Shown here: positions 35,473 through 43,270 of the stretch, piece by piece | How the letters are laid out: every line of letters begins with the position of its first letter | Numbering within the stretch: the first letter of the stretch is position 1 | NCBI GenBank assembly: GCA_015066515.1 | Contig: SVOH01000006.1 | Coordinates: 43,569 to 107,568 of the forward strand | Source of the DNA: Oscillospiraceae bacterium | GTDB lineage: Bacteria > Bacillota > Clostridia > Oscillospirales > Acutalibacteraceae | Direction of reading: 5' to 3' | DNA: 64,000 nucleotides | Notes under the pieces: generated by a model | Databases searched by the model: none | What the model saw: the letters and a program-made list of their open reading frames with translations, nothing else | What the model was told of the DNA's origin: nothing | Translations under genes and position numbers: made by a program

Positions 35473-35522
35473 TTGACAAAAGCATCTGTCTATTGTATTA
35501 TTGTGATAGTACAATAATACAA
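35473..35522 (+). promoter_or_regulatory. Promoter with GntR operator for the second GntR-ABC operon
   Basis: TTGACA (35473-35478), 17 bases, TATTAT (35496-35501). A perfect dyad TTGTATTATTG (35493-35503) / CAATAATACAA (35512-35522) covers the -10 box and start site. Confidence 0.8.
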
Positions 35523-35538
35523 GAAAGGAGCATCACCT

Positions 35539-35898
35539 GTGGCTTGGAATTTTTCAGCAGACAAACTCATTTATATGCAAATTGCCGATCGCATTATTAT
35601 GTCGATAATATCCGGCGAATACGCACCTGGTGCACAAATTCCATCGGTAAGGCAATTAGCACTTGAAGCGGCAGTTAATCCAAATACTGTTCAGCACGCC
35701 TTTACCGAGCTAGAGAACGAGGGAGTAATAATTTCAAAAGGCACGGTCGGGCGTTACGTTACAGAAGACGAAAAAATAATTGAGAAGTGCCGTAAAAAAA
35801 CTGCCGAGCAAACCATTAAGGCTTTTGCACAAAACATACAACCGCTCGGCCTTCAAAAAAGTGAAATAATTAAAATGTTAGAGGAGGAGTTAAGTTGA
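35539..35898 (+). CDS. GntR-family regulator, YtrA subfamily
   Basis: A 119-residue single-domain winged-helix regulator: YMQIADRIIMSIISGEYAPGAQIPSVRQLALEAAVNPNTVQHAFTELENEGVI. A roughly 40-residue helical tail follows, as in the YtrA group. The start is GTG with AAAGGAG upstream. It heads an operon of ATPase, permease and a membrane protein of unknown role, and the dyad overlapping its own promoter implies autorepression. It is a paralogue of the regulator at 14257-14631, but the two operators differ in sequence. Confidence 0.9.
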   Translation: MAWNFSADKLIYMQIADRIIMSIISGEYAPGAQIPSVRQLALEAAVNPNTVQHAFTELENEGVIISKGTVGRYVTEDEKIIEKCRKKTAEQTIKAFAQNIQPLGLQKSEIIKMLEEELS

Positions 35899-36596
35899 AT
35901 ATTCTTGAATGTAAAAATCTAACCAAATCCTACCGCAAAGGAATTCCTGTGCTTAGTAATTTAAATTTAGAAATTTCTGCCGGTAAAATCATTGGCCTGC
36001 TTGGACCAAATGGTTGCGGTAAATCTACGCTTATAAAGTTAATATCAGGTCTATTACAAGCTGACAGCGGCGAAATTCTTGTAGATGGAAATCCAGTAGG
36101 CGAACAAAGCAAAGCGCTTATTTCGTATCTGCCTGAACGTACATACTTTAACTCTTGGATGAAGGTCGAAGAGCTTATAATGTACTTTGAAGAGTTTTAT
36201 GCTGATTTTGACACCTCTCGTGCATTTAAGTTACTTTACGACCTCGGCATCGACCCAAAAGCAAAGCTTAAAACCCTTTCTAAAGGTACTAAAGAAAAGG
36301 TTCAACTTATACTGGTAATGTCACGTAATGCCAAGCTTTATTTGCTTGATGAACCAATTGCGGGCGTTGACCCTGCTGCCCGCGAATATATTTTAAGCAC
36401 AATTGTAAGCAATTACAATCCCGAGGCCTCAATCATTATTACAACCCACCTTATAGCCGATGTAGAACAGGTTCTTGATGACTTTTTATTTATGGGCTTT
36501 GGCGGAAAAATACTTAATTCGGGCAATGCCGAACAAGTACGTCTTGAAACCGGTAAAACACTTGACGATCTGTTCAGGGAGGTATTCAAATGCTAA
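35895..36596 (+). CDS. ABC transporter ATP-binding protein
   Basis: The 233-residue ATPase has Walker A GLLGPNGCGKST (about 33-44), signature LKTLSKGTKEKVQLIL (about 128-143), Walker B LYLLDEPIAGVDPAA (about 149-163) and switch histidine in ITTHLIADVE. The short form lacks the C-terminal accessory region seen in the other ABC ATPase of this window. It starts with TTG overlapping the GntR stop by 4 nt, with GAGGAGGAG upstream. It pairs with the following ABC-2 permease. Confidence 0.93.
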   Translation: MNILECKNLTKSYRKGIPVLSNLNLEISAGKIIGLLGPNGCGKSTLIKLISGLLQADSGEILVDGNPVGEQSKALISYLPERTYFNSWMKVEELIMYFEEFYADFDTSRAFKLLYDLGIDPKAKLKTLSKGTKEKVQLILVMSRNAKLYLLDEPIAGVDPAAREYILSTIVSNYNPEASIIITTHLIADVEQVLDDFLFMGFGGKILNSGNAEQVRLETGKTLDDLFREVFKC

Positions 36597-37417
36597 AAAA
36601 ATTACTGAGATACGATTTACAATCGGTATTTAAATATTGGTGGATAGCGGCGCTTGCATCATTTGGTATTTCTATTTTAGGTGGTGGAAGCATTGCCACT
36701 CTTGCTTCTGAGCACAATGATTCCGCATTACTTACTGCGGGTGCCGGCATAGGAGTTTTTATAGCTATTATGGGGCTTTGCGCCTTTATGCTTTCCTCAA
36801 CAATACTTATTTTTGTAAGATTTTATAAAAACTTCTTTACCGACGAGGGCTATCTTACCTTTACTCTACCCGTTCGTCGCAGTCAGTTAATTATTTCAAA
36901 ACTAATTATGAGCGTTTTGGTTAATTTTTCTACTGCATTGGTCTTTTTTATTGATATAATATTTATGCTTTCCATAGGTATTGGAAGTGAGGTTATACTC
37001 GAAGAAATACCTGCAGAATTAGCCGAATTTACTAAATATTTAAATTTTAAAGTTTCACTATACATTCTTATATATATAATAGAATTTCTATTTTTTGTGC
37101 TTTTATCTTCTGCCACTGCGACACTGTTTATGTTTTGTTGTATAACCTTTGCATCCATTATAACAAAAAAGGCAAAGGTTCTTACTGCTATAGGTATTTA
37201 CTATGTTGCAACAAGTATAGTTTCTAGCATAACACAGTTTTTATATCTTTTTGGAATAGGTGCATTCAGCGAATGGTTTGCAGGGCTACCAGATAATATG
37301 TACGCACCAATAATTGCCGTCATTATATTGCTTATGATCTCATTTGTTGGGCTTATCGGCCTATTGCTTTATCTGCTTATGCATTGGATGCTTGACCGCA
37401 AGCTTAATCTTGCTTAA
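36590..37417 (+). CDS. ABC-2 type permease
   Basis: A 275-residue membrane protein with six predicted helices. The first extramembrane loop contains FFTDEGYLTFTLPVRRSQLIISKLIMS, the segment typical of GntR-linked ABC-2 permeases. It overlaps the ATPase by 7 nt. An export or membrane-stress role is probable from the operon type; no substrate can be named. Confidence 0.85.
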   Translation: MLKKLLRYDLQSVFKYWWIAALASFGISILGGGSIATLASEHNDSALLTAGAGIGVFIAIMGLCAFMLSSTILIFVRFYKNFFTDEGYLTFTLPVRRSQLIISKLIMSVLVNFSTALVFFIDIIFMLSIGIGSEVILEEIPAELAEFTKYLNFKVSLYILIYIIEFLFFVLLSSATATLFMFCCITFASIITKKAKVLTAIGIYYVATSIVSSITQFLYLFGIGAFSEWFAGLPDNMYAPIIAVIILLMISFVGLIGLLLYLLMHWMLDRKLNLA

Positions 37418-37429
37418 GGGGGAATTAAA

Positions 37430-38341
37430 ATGGAAAAGAAAATAATATCTTTTATAGCCGCTATAATGGTACTTGTCCCCTGCCTGTTTATTAACGTTTT
37501 TGCGCAAAATAATGATATAACTATTTTAAACGGCGGTCAAAATTTACAGTACAGGGGTAACACCTATATGCGTTTTGACGCTTCGGCGGTAGATTTTGAT
37601 TCCGAGGAATATCTTGAAAACATAAAATATGATACCATCGAAATCAAAAGCGCCGACTACGCAATAAGCAAAAATGCAGTTATGATAACCGCGTATTTTA
37701 ATTATCGTGACGGCAGCACCCTTACGGCTTCTTTTATAGACCAAAATCACTATGGCGAGTATCTATCGCTAACAGAAAACGCCAATAACTATGAAATTGA
37801 GTTTTTCTATCCAAATCATACCACAATAAACACAACCAAGACGGCGCTTTGTGGGCAAAAAGTAACACTTGCGCAGCAAGACCTGATGTTATGTGACAAT
37901 TTCAGCGTTGATGCGCAAAGCACCAATCAAATATATTCCATCACTCTAGGTTCTCTACTAATTGTAAACGACGATTATTACTATGTGAATTTTAAAGAAT
38001 CCGACATAGCAGATCCTTATGAATTTTATCCCAATGATATGCAGTCACTAAATGCCTATAAAATAACCAATCCAGAGCTATGCGAACAAATAAAATCAGC
38101 ATACGGCAACGGCGGTACTTTTGATTTGTTTAGTTCGGATTTCTTTGGCGGTATATCAACTGCATTTGTAATTATTATATTCTTTATTATTCCACTTGCA
38201 GTTTTAATACTGTTTATCATTCTTTATAATCGTGCAAAGTCAAATACATATAAGAAAATATTATTATCTATATGGATAGCAGCTGCCATTGAACTTTTAG
38301 TGTTTGTTGTAACTGCCCTGTTACTTTTAGCGTTTAAATAA
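37430..38341 (+). CDS. Secreted, membrane-anchored protein of unknown function
   Basis: A 303-residue protein with an N-terminal signal peptide (MEKKIISFIAAIMVLVPCLFINVFA), an external domain of about 210 residues rich in acidic and aromatic residues, and two C-terminal hydrophobic segments (about 240-265 and 278-302) that would anchor it. I do not recognise the external domain. It follows the permease by 12 nt with GGGGGAAT before the ATG, so it belongs to the GntR-ABC operon and may be an accessory or sensor subunit. It resembles the soluble extension of the larger permease at 11662-13386 only in general composition. Confidence 0.65.
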   Translation: MEKKIISFIAAIMVLVPCLFINVFAQNNDITILNGGQNLQYRGNTYMRFDASAVDFDSEEYLENIKYDTIEIKSADYAISKNAVMITAYFNYRDGSTLTASFIDQNHYGEYLSLTENANNYEIEFFYPNHTTINTTKTALCGQKVTLAQQDLMLCDNFSVDAQSTNQIYSITLGSLLIVNDDYYYVNFKESDIADPYEFYPNDMQSLNAYKITNPELCEQIKSAYGNGGTFDLFSSDFFGGISTAFVIIIFFIIPLAVLILFIILYNRAKSNTYKKILLSIWIAAAIELLVFVVTALLLLAFK

Positions 38342-38348
38342 AATATAA

Positions 38349-38387
38349 ATTAAACGGTTTTTGAAATAATTTCAAAAACCGTTTAAT
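38349..38387. terminator. Bidirectional terminator
   Basis: A perfect 19-bp stem, ATTAAACGGTTTTTGAAAT / ATTTCAAAAACCGTTTAAT, lies between convergent genes. Confidence 0.85.
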
Positions 38388-38396
38388 GTTTATGTA

Positions 38397-39236
38397 TTAT
38401 ATTTGTGATGGATTATTACCGGTTTCTCTCTTGTATGTAGTAGAGAAATATCCAGCCGAACTAAATCCCAATGTATCTGCCGTTTCACTTACCGACATAC
38501 CTCCCTTTAGCATAAGCGTAGCAGTTTTAATTTTAAGGTTTAAAAAGTATTTATGTACACTCATACCTGCATACTTATCAAAAAGTCGTTTAAGGCTTGA
38601 TACACTCATATTAAGTGAGGCCGCAAGTTCACTTACCGAAAGTTGCTCTGCGACACGCTCGTTCATAATTTCAAGCGCCCTTTTAAAAAGCTCGGTTTCG
38701 TGTGTTTTGGTTTTTGATAATGTAACCGCACCATCAGATAGCGACAGTACAATACGGCTGATATAGGTTGACAATGTGTGCAAAAAAACATTATCATCTG
38801 ATAAATAAGATAATAGATGTACAACTTGTAGAGATTCATTATTAAATATTTTTTCGCGCTCGTATTCATAAAACTCAATAAACGATTTCATAAGTCCGCG
38901 ACCGTACTTATCAAGGTGACATGCTTTGCGCTCTAATTTTTTACAAATTTCACCTGACATAGAAAACGAAAAAACAAAAAGCGTAACACCGTCATCGCCC
39001 ACTACATTAAACTTGTGTAGTTCAAGCGGTTTATGAAAAATTATATCACCGCTTTTAAATTTGTGAACGTTTTCATCCGCCGAAATTACAACCTCTCCGT
39101 CTACAACGTATACCACTTCCCAAAAGTCGTGCATCTCACCCGCAAAATTATGGCCCTTTTCAAAATGCAACTTAAAAAAACTATGTATTTTTTCTATTTT
39201 TACCTGTTCTTTAACTTCAAAACTTAGCCATGCCAT
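38397..39236 (-). CDS. AraC-family transcriptional regulator with cupin domain
   Basis: A 279-residue regulator. The N-terminal cupin (FAGEMHDFWEVVYVVDGEVVI ... FKSGDIIFHKPLELHKF, about 32-85) should bind a sugar or related ligand. The C-terminal double helix-turn-helix (VSELAASLNMSVSSLKRLFDKYAGMSVHKYF ... VSETADTLGFSSAGYFSTTYKRETGNNPSQI) is the AraC signature. ATG 39236 is preceded by GTGGTGAAATT. It is divergent from the Gfo/Idh-isomerase cluster, which it probably controls. Confidence 0.92.
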   Translation of the reverse strand: MAWLSFEVKEQVKIEKIHSFFKLHFEKGHNFAGEMHDFWEVVYVVDGEVVISADENVHKFKSGDIIFHKPLELHKFNVVGDDGVTLFVFSFSMSGEICKKLERKACHLDKYGRGLMKSFIEFYEYEREKIFNNESLQVVHLLSYLSDDNVFLHTLSTYISRIVLSLSDGAVTLSKTKTHETELFKRALEIMNERVAEQLSVSELAASLNMSVSSLKRLFDKYAGMSVHKYFLNLKIKTATLMLKGGMSVSETADTLGFSSAGYFSTTYKRETGNNPSQI

Positions 39237-39285
39237 AAATTTCACCACTTTTGAACTAAAATTATACTTTTTTTTAAAATTTATA

Positions 39286-39314
39286 TTGATTTATACTTTT
39301 AGACCATTTATAAT
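39286..39314 (+). promoter_or_regulatory. Promoter of the Gfo/Idh cluster
   Basis: TTGATT (39286-39291) and TATAAT (39309-39314) with 17-base spacing in the AraC/Gfo-Idh divergent region. Confidence 0.65.
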
Positions 39315-39359
39315 AATTAATATAAATTAAAACTTTGCATATGTCAAGGAGTTGTTTTT

Positions 39360-40631
39360 ATGAAAAAGTTAAAGGTTATAGTTATAGGTGCGGGTAACCG
39401 TGGCGGCACATATACCGACTATATGACCCATATGCCCGAAAAGTATGAAGTTGTTGCTGTTGCAGAACCAAGAGATAGCCGCAGAGAATACGTTCAGCAA
39501 AAACACAATATTCCCGACGAAATGTGCTTTACTGATTATAAGCCTCTTCTTGCTCTTGGCAAAATTGCAGACGTTGCTCTTATTGCTACAATGGACCGTC
39601 AGCACTTTGAGCCTGCTATGATGGCCATCGATTTGGGCTACGATCTGCTTCTCGAAAAGCCAATCACCCCTACACCTGAAGAGTGTATTGCGCTTACAAA
39701 TCGCGCCAACGAAAAGGGTGTTAAGGTTGTTATTTGTACTGTTTTACGTTACACATTCTTATTTGATAAAATCAAAGAGATAATTGACTCAGGTCGCCTT
39801 GGTAGAATTATGTCTATTAACCACGAAGAATGTGTTGAACTTGTTCACCAGTCACACAGCTTTGTTCGCGGCAATTGGCACAACAGTAAAGAAAGCTCGT
39901 TTATGCTTCTTCAAAAATCTTGTCACGATATGGACATTTTGCAGTGGCTTCTTGGTAAAAAGTGTAAAAAAGTTCAATCTTTCGGTACGCTTTCTTACTT
40001 CACTCGTGAAAATGCACCCGAAGGCGCACCCGATCGTTGTTTGGAAGGTTGCCCCGTAAGTGACAGTTGTCCTTTCGATGCTACAAAACTCTATCTTGAG
40101 AATTCAAGCAACTGGTTCCGCAGTGCCGCTACAAAGCTTGTTAAATCAAGCGATGAAGACGTTAAGAAATCTCTTATGGAATCAAACTATGGCAAATGCG
40201 TATTCAAGTGCAACAACGACGTAGTTGACCATCAAACTGTAAATATGCTATTTGAAGACGATGTTACCGTTACGTTTACAATGAATGCATTTAACTCGGG
40301 CGGTAGATTTATTAACATCTACGGCACCAAGGGCGAACTTCGTGCAGCGCTTAAGGGCGATTCTCCAATTCGTGTTTATGACCACCTTACCAAAGAAACC
40401 GAAGAAATCCCCTGCAATGCTACCGATGGTATCCTTGGCGGTCACGGTGGTGGTGACGGCGGTATTGTTGTAGCGCTTTACGATTATATGACAGGAAACT
40501 ACACCGGTAACGCTGTTCCTACTATAGACGAATCTTGCTATAACCACCTTATCACCTTTGCGGCCGAACACGCTCGCCTTACAGGTACGGTTGTTGATGT
40601 AGAAGAATACATAAATGGCTTGAAAAAATAA
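39360..40631 (+). CDS. Gfo/Idh/MocA-family oxidoreductase with cysteine cluster
   Basis: A 423-residue NAD(P)-dependent sugar or inositol dehydrogenase-like enzyme. KVIVIGAGNRGGTYTDYM is the Rossmann fold and LLEKPITPTPEEC the conserved EKP motif (K about 100). CHDMDILQWLLG holds the catalytic Asp/His region. Between the domains is a cysteine-rich insert, RCLEGCPVSDSCPFDA, with further cysteines in YGKCVFKCNNDVVDHQ, a feature of some clostridial members whose purpose is not known to me. It heads a three-gene set with a TIM-barrel isomerase and a second Gfo/Idh enzyme. The substrate is unknown, possibly a keto-sugar or inositol. Confidence 0.88.
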   Translation: MKKLKVIVIGAGNRGGTYTDYMTHMPEKYEVVAVAEPRDSRREYVQQKHNIPDEMCFTDYKPLLALGKIADVALIATMDRQHFEPAMMAIDLGYDLLLEKPITPTPEECIALTNRANEKGVKVVICTVLRYTFLFDKIKEIIDSGRLGRIMSINHEECVELVHQSHSFVRGNWHNSKESSFMLLQKSCHDMDILQWLLGKKCKKVQSFGTLSYFTRENAPEGAPDRCLEGCPVSDSCPFDATKLYLENSSNWFRSAATKLVKSSDEDVKKSLMESNYGKCVFKCNNDVVDHQTVNMLFEDDVTVTFTMNAFNSGGRFINIYGTKGELRAALKGDSPIRVYDHLTKETEEIPCNATDGILGGHGGGDGGIVVALYDYMTGNYTGNAVPTIDESCYNHLITFAAEHARLTGTVVDVEEYINGLKK

Positions 40632-40645
40632 AATTACTATAATAT

Positions 40646-40682
40646 AATACAGTTAAGCCTATTGCTTAACTGTATTATTTTT
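40646..40682 (+). terminator. Terminator or attenuator between first Gfo/Idh gene and isomerase
   Basis: AATACAGTTAAGC / GCTTAACTGTATT with a 5-base loop and T6. The genes downstream lack an obvious separate promoter, so read-through is likely. Confidence 0.7.
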
Positions 40683-40696
40683 TAGGAGATATCATT

Positions 40697-41437
40697 ATGA
40701 TTAAAGTTGGAATTGCTGATTATGGCCTTAACGTATGGTACGGCAATATGCACGATTACGAATGGCGACTTTCTATGCTTAAAGAATTAGGCTTTGATGG
40801 TATTGAGCGACTTGAAGCTGCAAATGCCGAAACAGCCCTTCGTTATAACGCGCTTGCTCATAAAATGGGTATGGACTTTACTACCTGCCGCGGCACGAAC
40901 GCTGCCGATACCCTTGCCTTCTCATCAGGGCTCGGTAAAAACTATATTTGGGTGCAGTCAACGGCTTCTGATTTTGACACCTTTTGCCGTCACGCCAATC
41001 ATCAATCGCAGATAGCAAAACAGTACGGCGTTAAAGTGGGTATTCACAATCATTTGGGCACTCTGGTTGAAACTGAGGAACAGTTAGAAGAATTTTTAAC
41101 CCGCTGCCCCGATTGTTACATAGTTTTTGATATTGGTCATCATCACGCAGCAGGTGGCGATCCGCTTTATATAATAGAAAAATATTTTGACCGTCTTGTA
41201 ACGGTGCATTTTAAAGACTACGTTATAAAAGATGCTGACGCTACTGTTTGGTCAAGCAGACTTCGTTTTTGTGAGCTTTCGGGCGGTGTTATGGGCGACG
41301 TGCCAAAAAAGGTTGCCGAAGCTTTAATTAAAAAGGGTTATGACGGTTGGGTTATGGTAGAGCATGACACCCACCTGCAAGACCCACGTATTGATTTAAA
41401 AATTAGCCGCGATTATTTAAAAAATTGCGGTATATAA
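40697..41437 (+). CDS. Sugar phosphate isomerase/epimerase (xylose isomerase-like TIM barrel)
   Basis: A 246-residue AP_endonuc_2/IolE-like TIM-barrel protein. Metal ligands are expected at KVGIHNHLGTLVET (HNH), YIVFDIGHHHAAGGDP (D and H), VTVHFKDYV and GWVMVEHDTHLQDPR (E). These match the isomerase family that includes IolE, IolI and D-psicose epimerases. It lies between two Gfo/Idh oxidoreductases, an arrangement often used for keto-inositol or keto-sugar interconversion. The exact substrate is unknown. Confidence 0.87.
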   Translation: MIKVGIADYGLNVWYGNMHDYEWRLSMLKELGFDGIERLEAANAETALRYNALAHKMGMDFTTCRGTNAADTLAFSSGLGKNYIWVQSTASDFDTFCRHANHQSQIAKQYGVKVGIHNHLGTLVETEEQLEEFLTRCPDCYIVFDIGHHHAAGGDPLYIIEKYFDRLVTVHFKDYVIKDADATVWSSRLRFCELSGGVMGDVPKKVAEALIKKGYDGWVMVEHDTHLQDPRIDLKISRDYLKNCGI

Positions 41438-41450
41438 AGGAGAACGAATT

Positions 41451-42524
41451 ATGTCAAATCCAATTAAACTTGGCCTCGTAGGCATAGGTCGCGCCGGTTG
41501 GGGTATGCACGTAAGCGACATTGAAAAGATGTCCGACAAATATGAGTATGTTGCCGCTTGTGACCTATTACCCGAACGCGTTCAAAAAATGGTGGATAAA
41601 TTTGGTTGTAAAGGTTACAGCAATATTGATGATATGTTGGCTGATACCGATGCCGAAATAGTTTGTATTGCAACACGCTCATGCGACCACTACGAGCACG
41701 GCGTAAAGGTGCTAAAGAGTGGTAAGGATTTGCTTATGGAAAAGCCCATTGGTTTAACGCTAAAGCAGGCAGAAGATTTGTTTGCAACAGCAAAGGCAGA
41801 GGGCCGTAAAATTTACGTGCGCCATAACCGTCGCTTTGAAAGCGTTTTCAACGAGATTAAAAATGTAATAGAGTCCGGTATACTTGGCAATGTGTATGAA
41901 ATTAATATTTCTCAAGGCTCTTTCCAACATCGTGACGATTGGCAAACTTTAAGTGAGTTTGGCGGTGGTCAGTTACTTAACTGGGGACCACATATCATTG
42001 ACCATTCACTTCGCTTGCTTGGAACCCCTGTTAAAAACATTACAGGCGAGTTAAAGCAAGTAACTGCGGGTGGTAACTGCGAAGACCACGTTATTATTCA
42101 CTTTGAAAGTGAAGCGGGCAGAACTGTTAATATGTGCATTAGCGGCGGTATGGCTTTACGCGCAGGCAGACGTTTTAGCATTTACGGTGACCGCGGCTCT
42201 ATGCTTTGCGGTGAAGACGGCAATGAAAAAAGCATTAAGCTTCGCTATATAAACCCTGAACAAGAAATACCACCCGTTGTATCTGACCCCGGCACACCCG
42301 GAGCCGCTTTTGGCGCAAGCGGCACATACGCATCTGCTACAGAAATCGACTGGATAGAAAAAGAATATATTGCCCCTGCCGAAGATCTATCGGTTATATG
42401 GGACTATATGTACGATAGTTATCGAAACGGTGCCGATTACCCAATAAAAGAGGAAGAAGCACTCGCGGTTATGCAGGCTGTTGAGGCTGTGCGTAAAAAC
42501 ACAAAATTTGATTTTCATAAGTAA
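41451..42524 (+). CDS. Gfo/Idh/MocA-family oxidoreductase
   Basis: A 357-residue dehydrogenase-like protein with Rossmann start KLGLVGIGRAGWGMHVSDIE, EKP motif LLMEKPIGLTLKQAE (K about 96) and catalytic region GGGQLLNWGPHIIDHSLRLLG. It lacks the cysteine cluster of the other Gfo/Idh enzyme in the operon. GGAG lies upstream of the ATG, 13 nt after the isomerase. Together the three enzymes could oxidise, isomerise and reduce a sugar; this is inference. Confidence 0.9.
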   Translation: MSNPIKLGLVGIGRAGWGMHVSDIEKMSDKYEYVAACDLLPERVQKMVDKFGCKGYSNIDDMLADTDAEIVCIATRSCDHYEHGVKVLKSGKDLLMEKPIGLTLKQAEDLFATAKAEGRKIYVRHNRRFESVFNEIKNVIESGILGNVYEINISQGSFQHRDDWQTLSEFGGGQLLNWGPHIIDHSLRLLGTPVKNITGELKQVTAGGNCEDHVIIHFESEAGRTVNMCISGGMALRAGRRFSIYGDRGSMLCGEDGNEKSIKLRYINPEQEIPPVVSDPGTPGAAFGASGTYASATEIDWIEKEYIAPAEDLSVIWDYMYDSYRNGADYPIKEEEALAVMQAVEAVRKNTKFDFHK

Positions 42525-42529
42525 ACACA

Positions 42530-42557
42530 AAAGGCTTGGGTAAATTCCCAAGCCTTT
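42530..42557. terminator. Bidirectional terminator
   Basis: AAAGGCTTGGG / CCCAAGCCTTT with a 6-base loop, between convergent genes. Confidence 0.85.
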
Positions 42558-42565
42558 AACTCACT

Positions 42566-42994
42566 TTATAAATATCTATTATTTCTTTTAGTTGCTTCAA
42601 GAGCAATTGCGTCAAACACTTCTAACCTGTTTTTGCAATAATTAAATTTTATTTTTGTCGACGGAGAAGAACAACCTATTCCCATAATCATAAAGGTTGA
42701 AAAACCGGTAACTTTTTCTATTGGAATATCTTTTCTAAAACCAAACGCGCCCTTTGCCACAACTCTTTTATTAGTTACTACAAGCTCACGTTTTTTGAGT
42801 ATGTAACTTAGCAAAAGTGTCATTCCTGCTATTATTATAGAAATAACAATTCCTGCAAGCATTATTCCTATCACACCTACATCAATCGCCCAGATTATAA
42901 ACCCTAAAAGGCAAATTGGTGACAGTGTCCATAAAAACGCTATTAAAAATTTAAATTTTACAAAATCTGCTCTGGCCAAAACTCTTTCTTCCAT
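42566..42994 (-). CDS. Bacterial PH-domain membrane protein
   Basis: A 142-residue protein with two N-terminal helices (about 14-35 and 43-66) and a C-terminal bacterial PH-type domain (bPH2/DUF304): ELVVTNKRVVAKGAFGFRKDIPIEKVTGFST ... IKFNYCKNRLEVFDAIALEA. The TNKRV and G-x-x-DIPI-x-KV elements are typical of the YdbS/YdbT-like group. Its role is unknown. Monocistronic. Confidence 0.8.
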   Translation of the reverse strand: MEERVLARADFVKFKFLIAFLWTLSPICLLGFIIWAIDVGVIGIMLAGIVISIIIAGMTLLLSYILKKRELVVTNKRVVAKGAFGFRKDIPIEKVTGFSTFMIMGIGCSSPSTKIKFNYCKNRLEVFDAIALEATKRNNRYL

Positions 42995-43086
42995 ATCTTT
43001 TTCCCCTTAAAAATTTTAATGCTTTTAGTAGTTTGCTCATATTATAAAATTATATCAAAATATTGTCAAGCGAAAAGAGACTTCCT

Positions 43087-43138
43087 AATCTGATATGCAC
43101 CCCAAAAGTTAGACACTTTTGGAGGTGCATATCAGATT
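43087..43138. repeat. 52-bp near-perfect palindrome resembling an IS end
   Basis: Left arm 43087-43108 (AATCTGATATGCACCCCAAA...) pairs with right arm 43116-43138 with one bulged base; the loop is TTAGACA. The half GCACCCCAAAAGTTAGACA looks like an IS3-type terminal repeat. The gap 42995-43270 holds nothing else except the promoter below. Confidence 0.6.
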
Positions 43139-43212
43139 TTTCCCAAGTCTTTTGTTATATTAATCCCATATATTATAAGGCGTAACAGCAATTATTGCAT
43201 TACTTTTTGATA

Positions 43213-43242
43213 TTGACACAAATAAATTTGGTATGATACAAT
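43213..43242 (+). promoter_or_regulatory. Promoter of the first GH130-like gene
   Basis: TTGACA (43213-43218) and TACAAT (43237-43242), spacer 18. Confidence 0.6.
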
Positions 43243-43270
43243 TATAGAAAATGCTTCTGAGGTGATTTGT

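Noticed and set aside
38386..38766. 126-codon plus-strand frame over the AraC regulator
   Set aside because: It lies entirely antisense to the AraC helix-turn-helix coding region and begins within a terminator.
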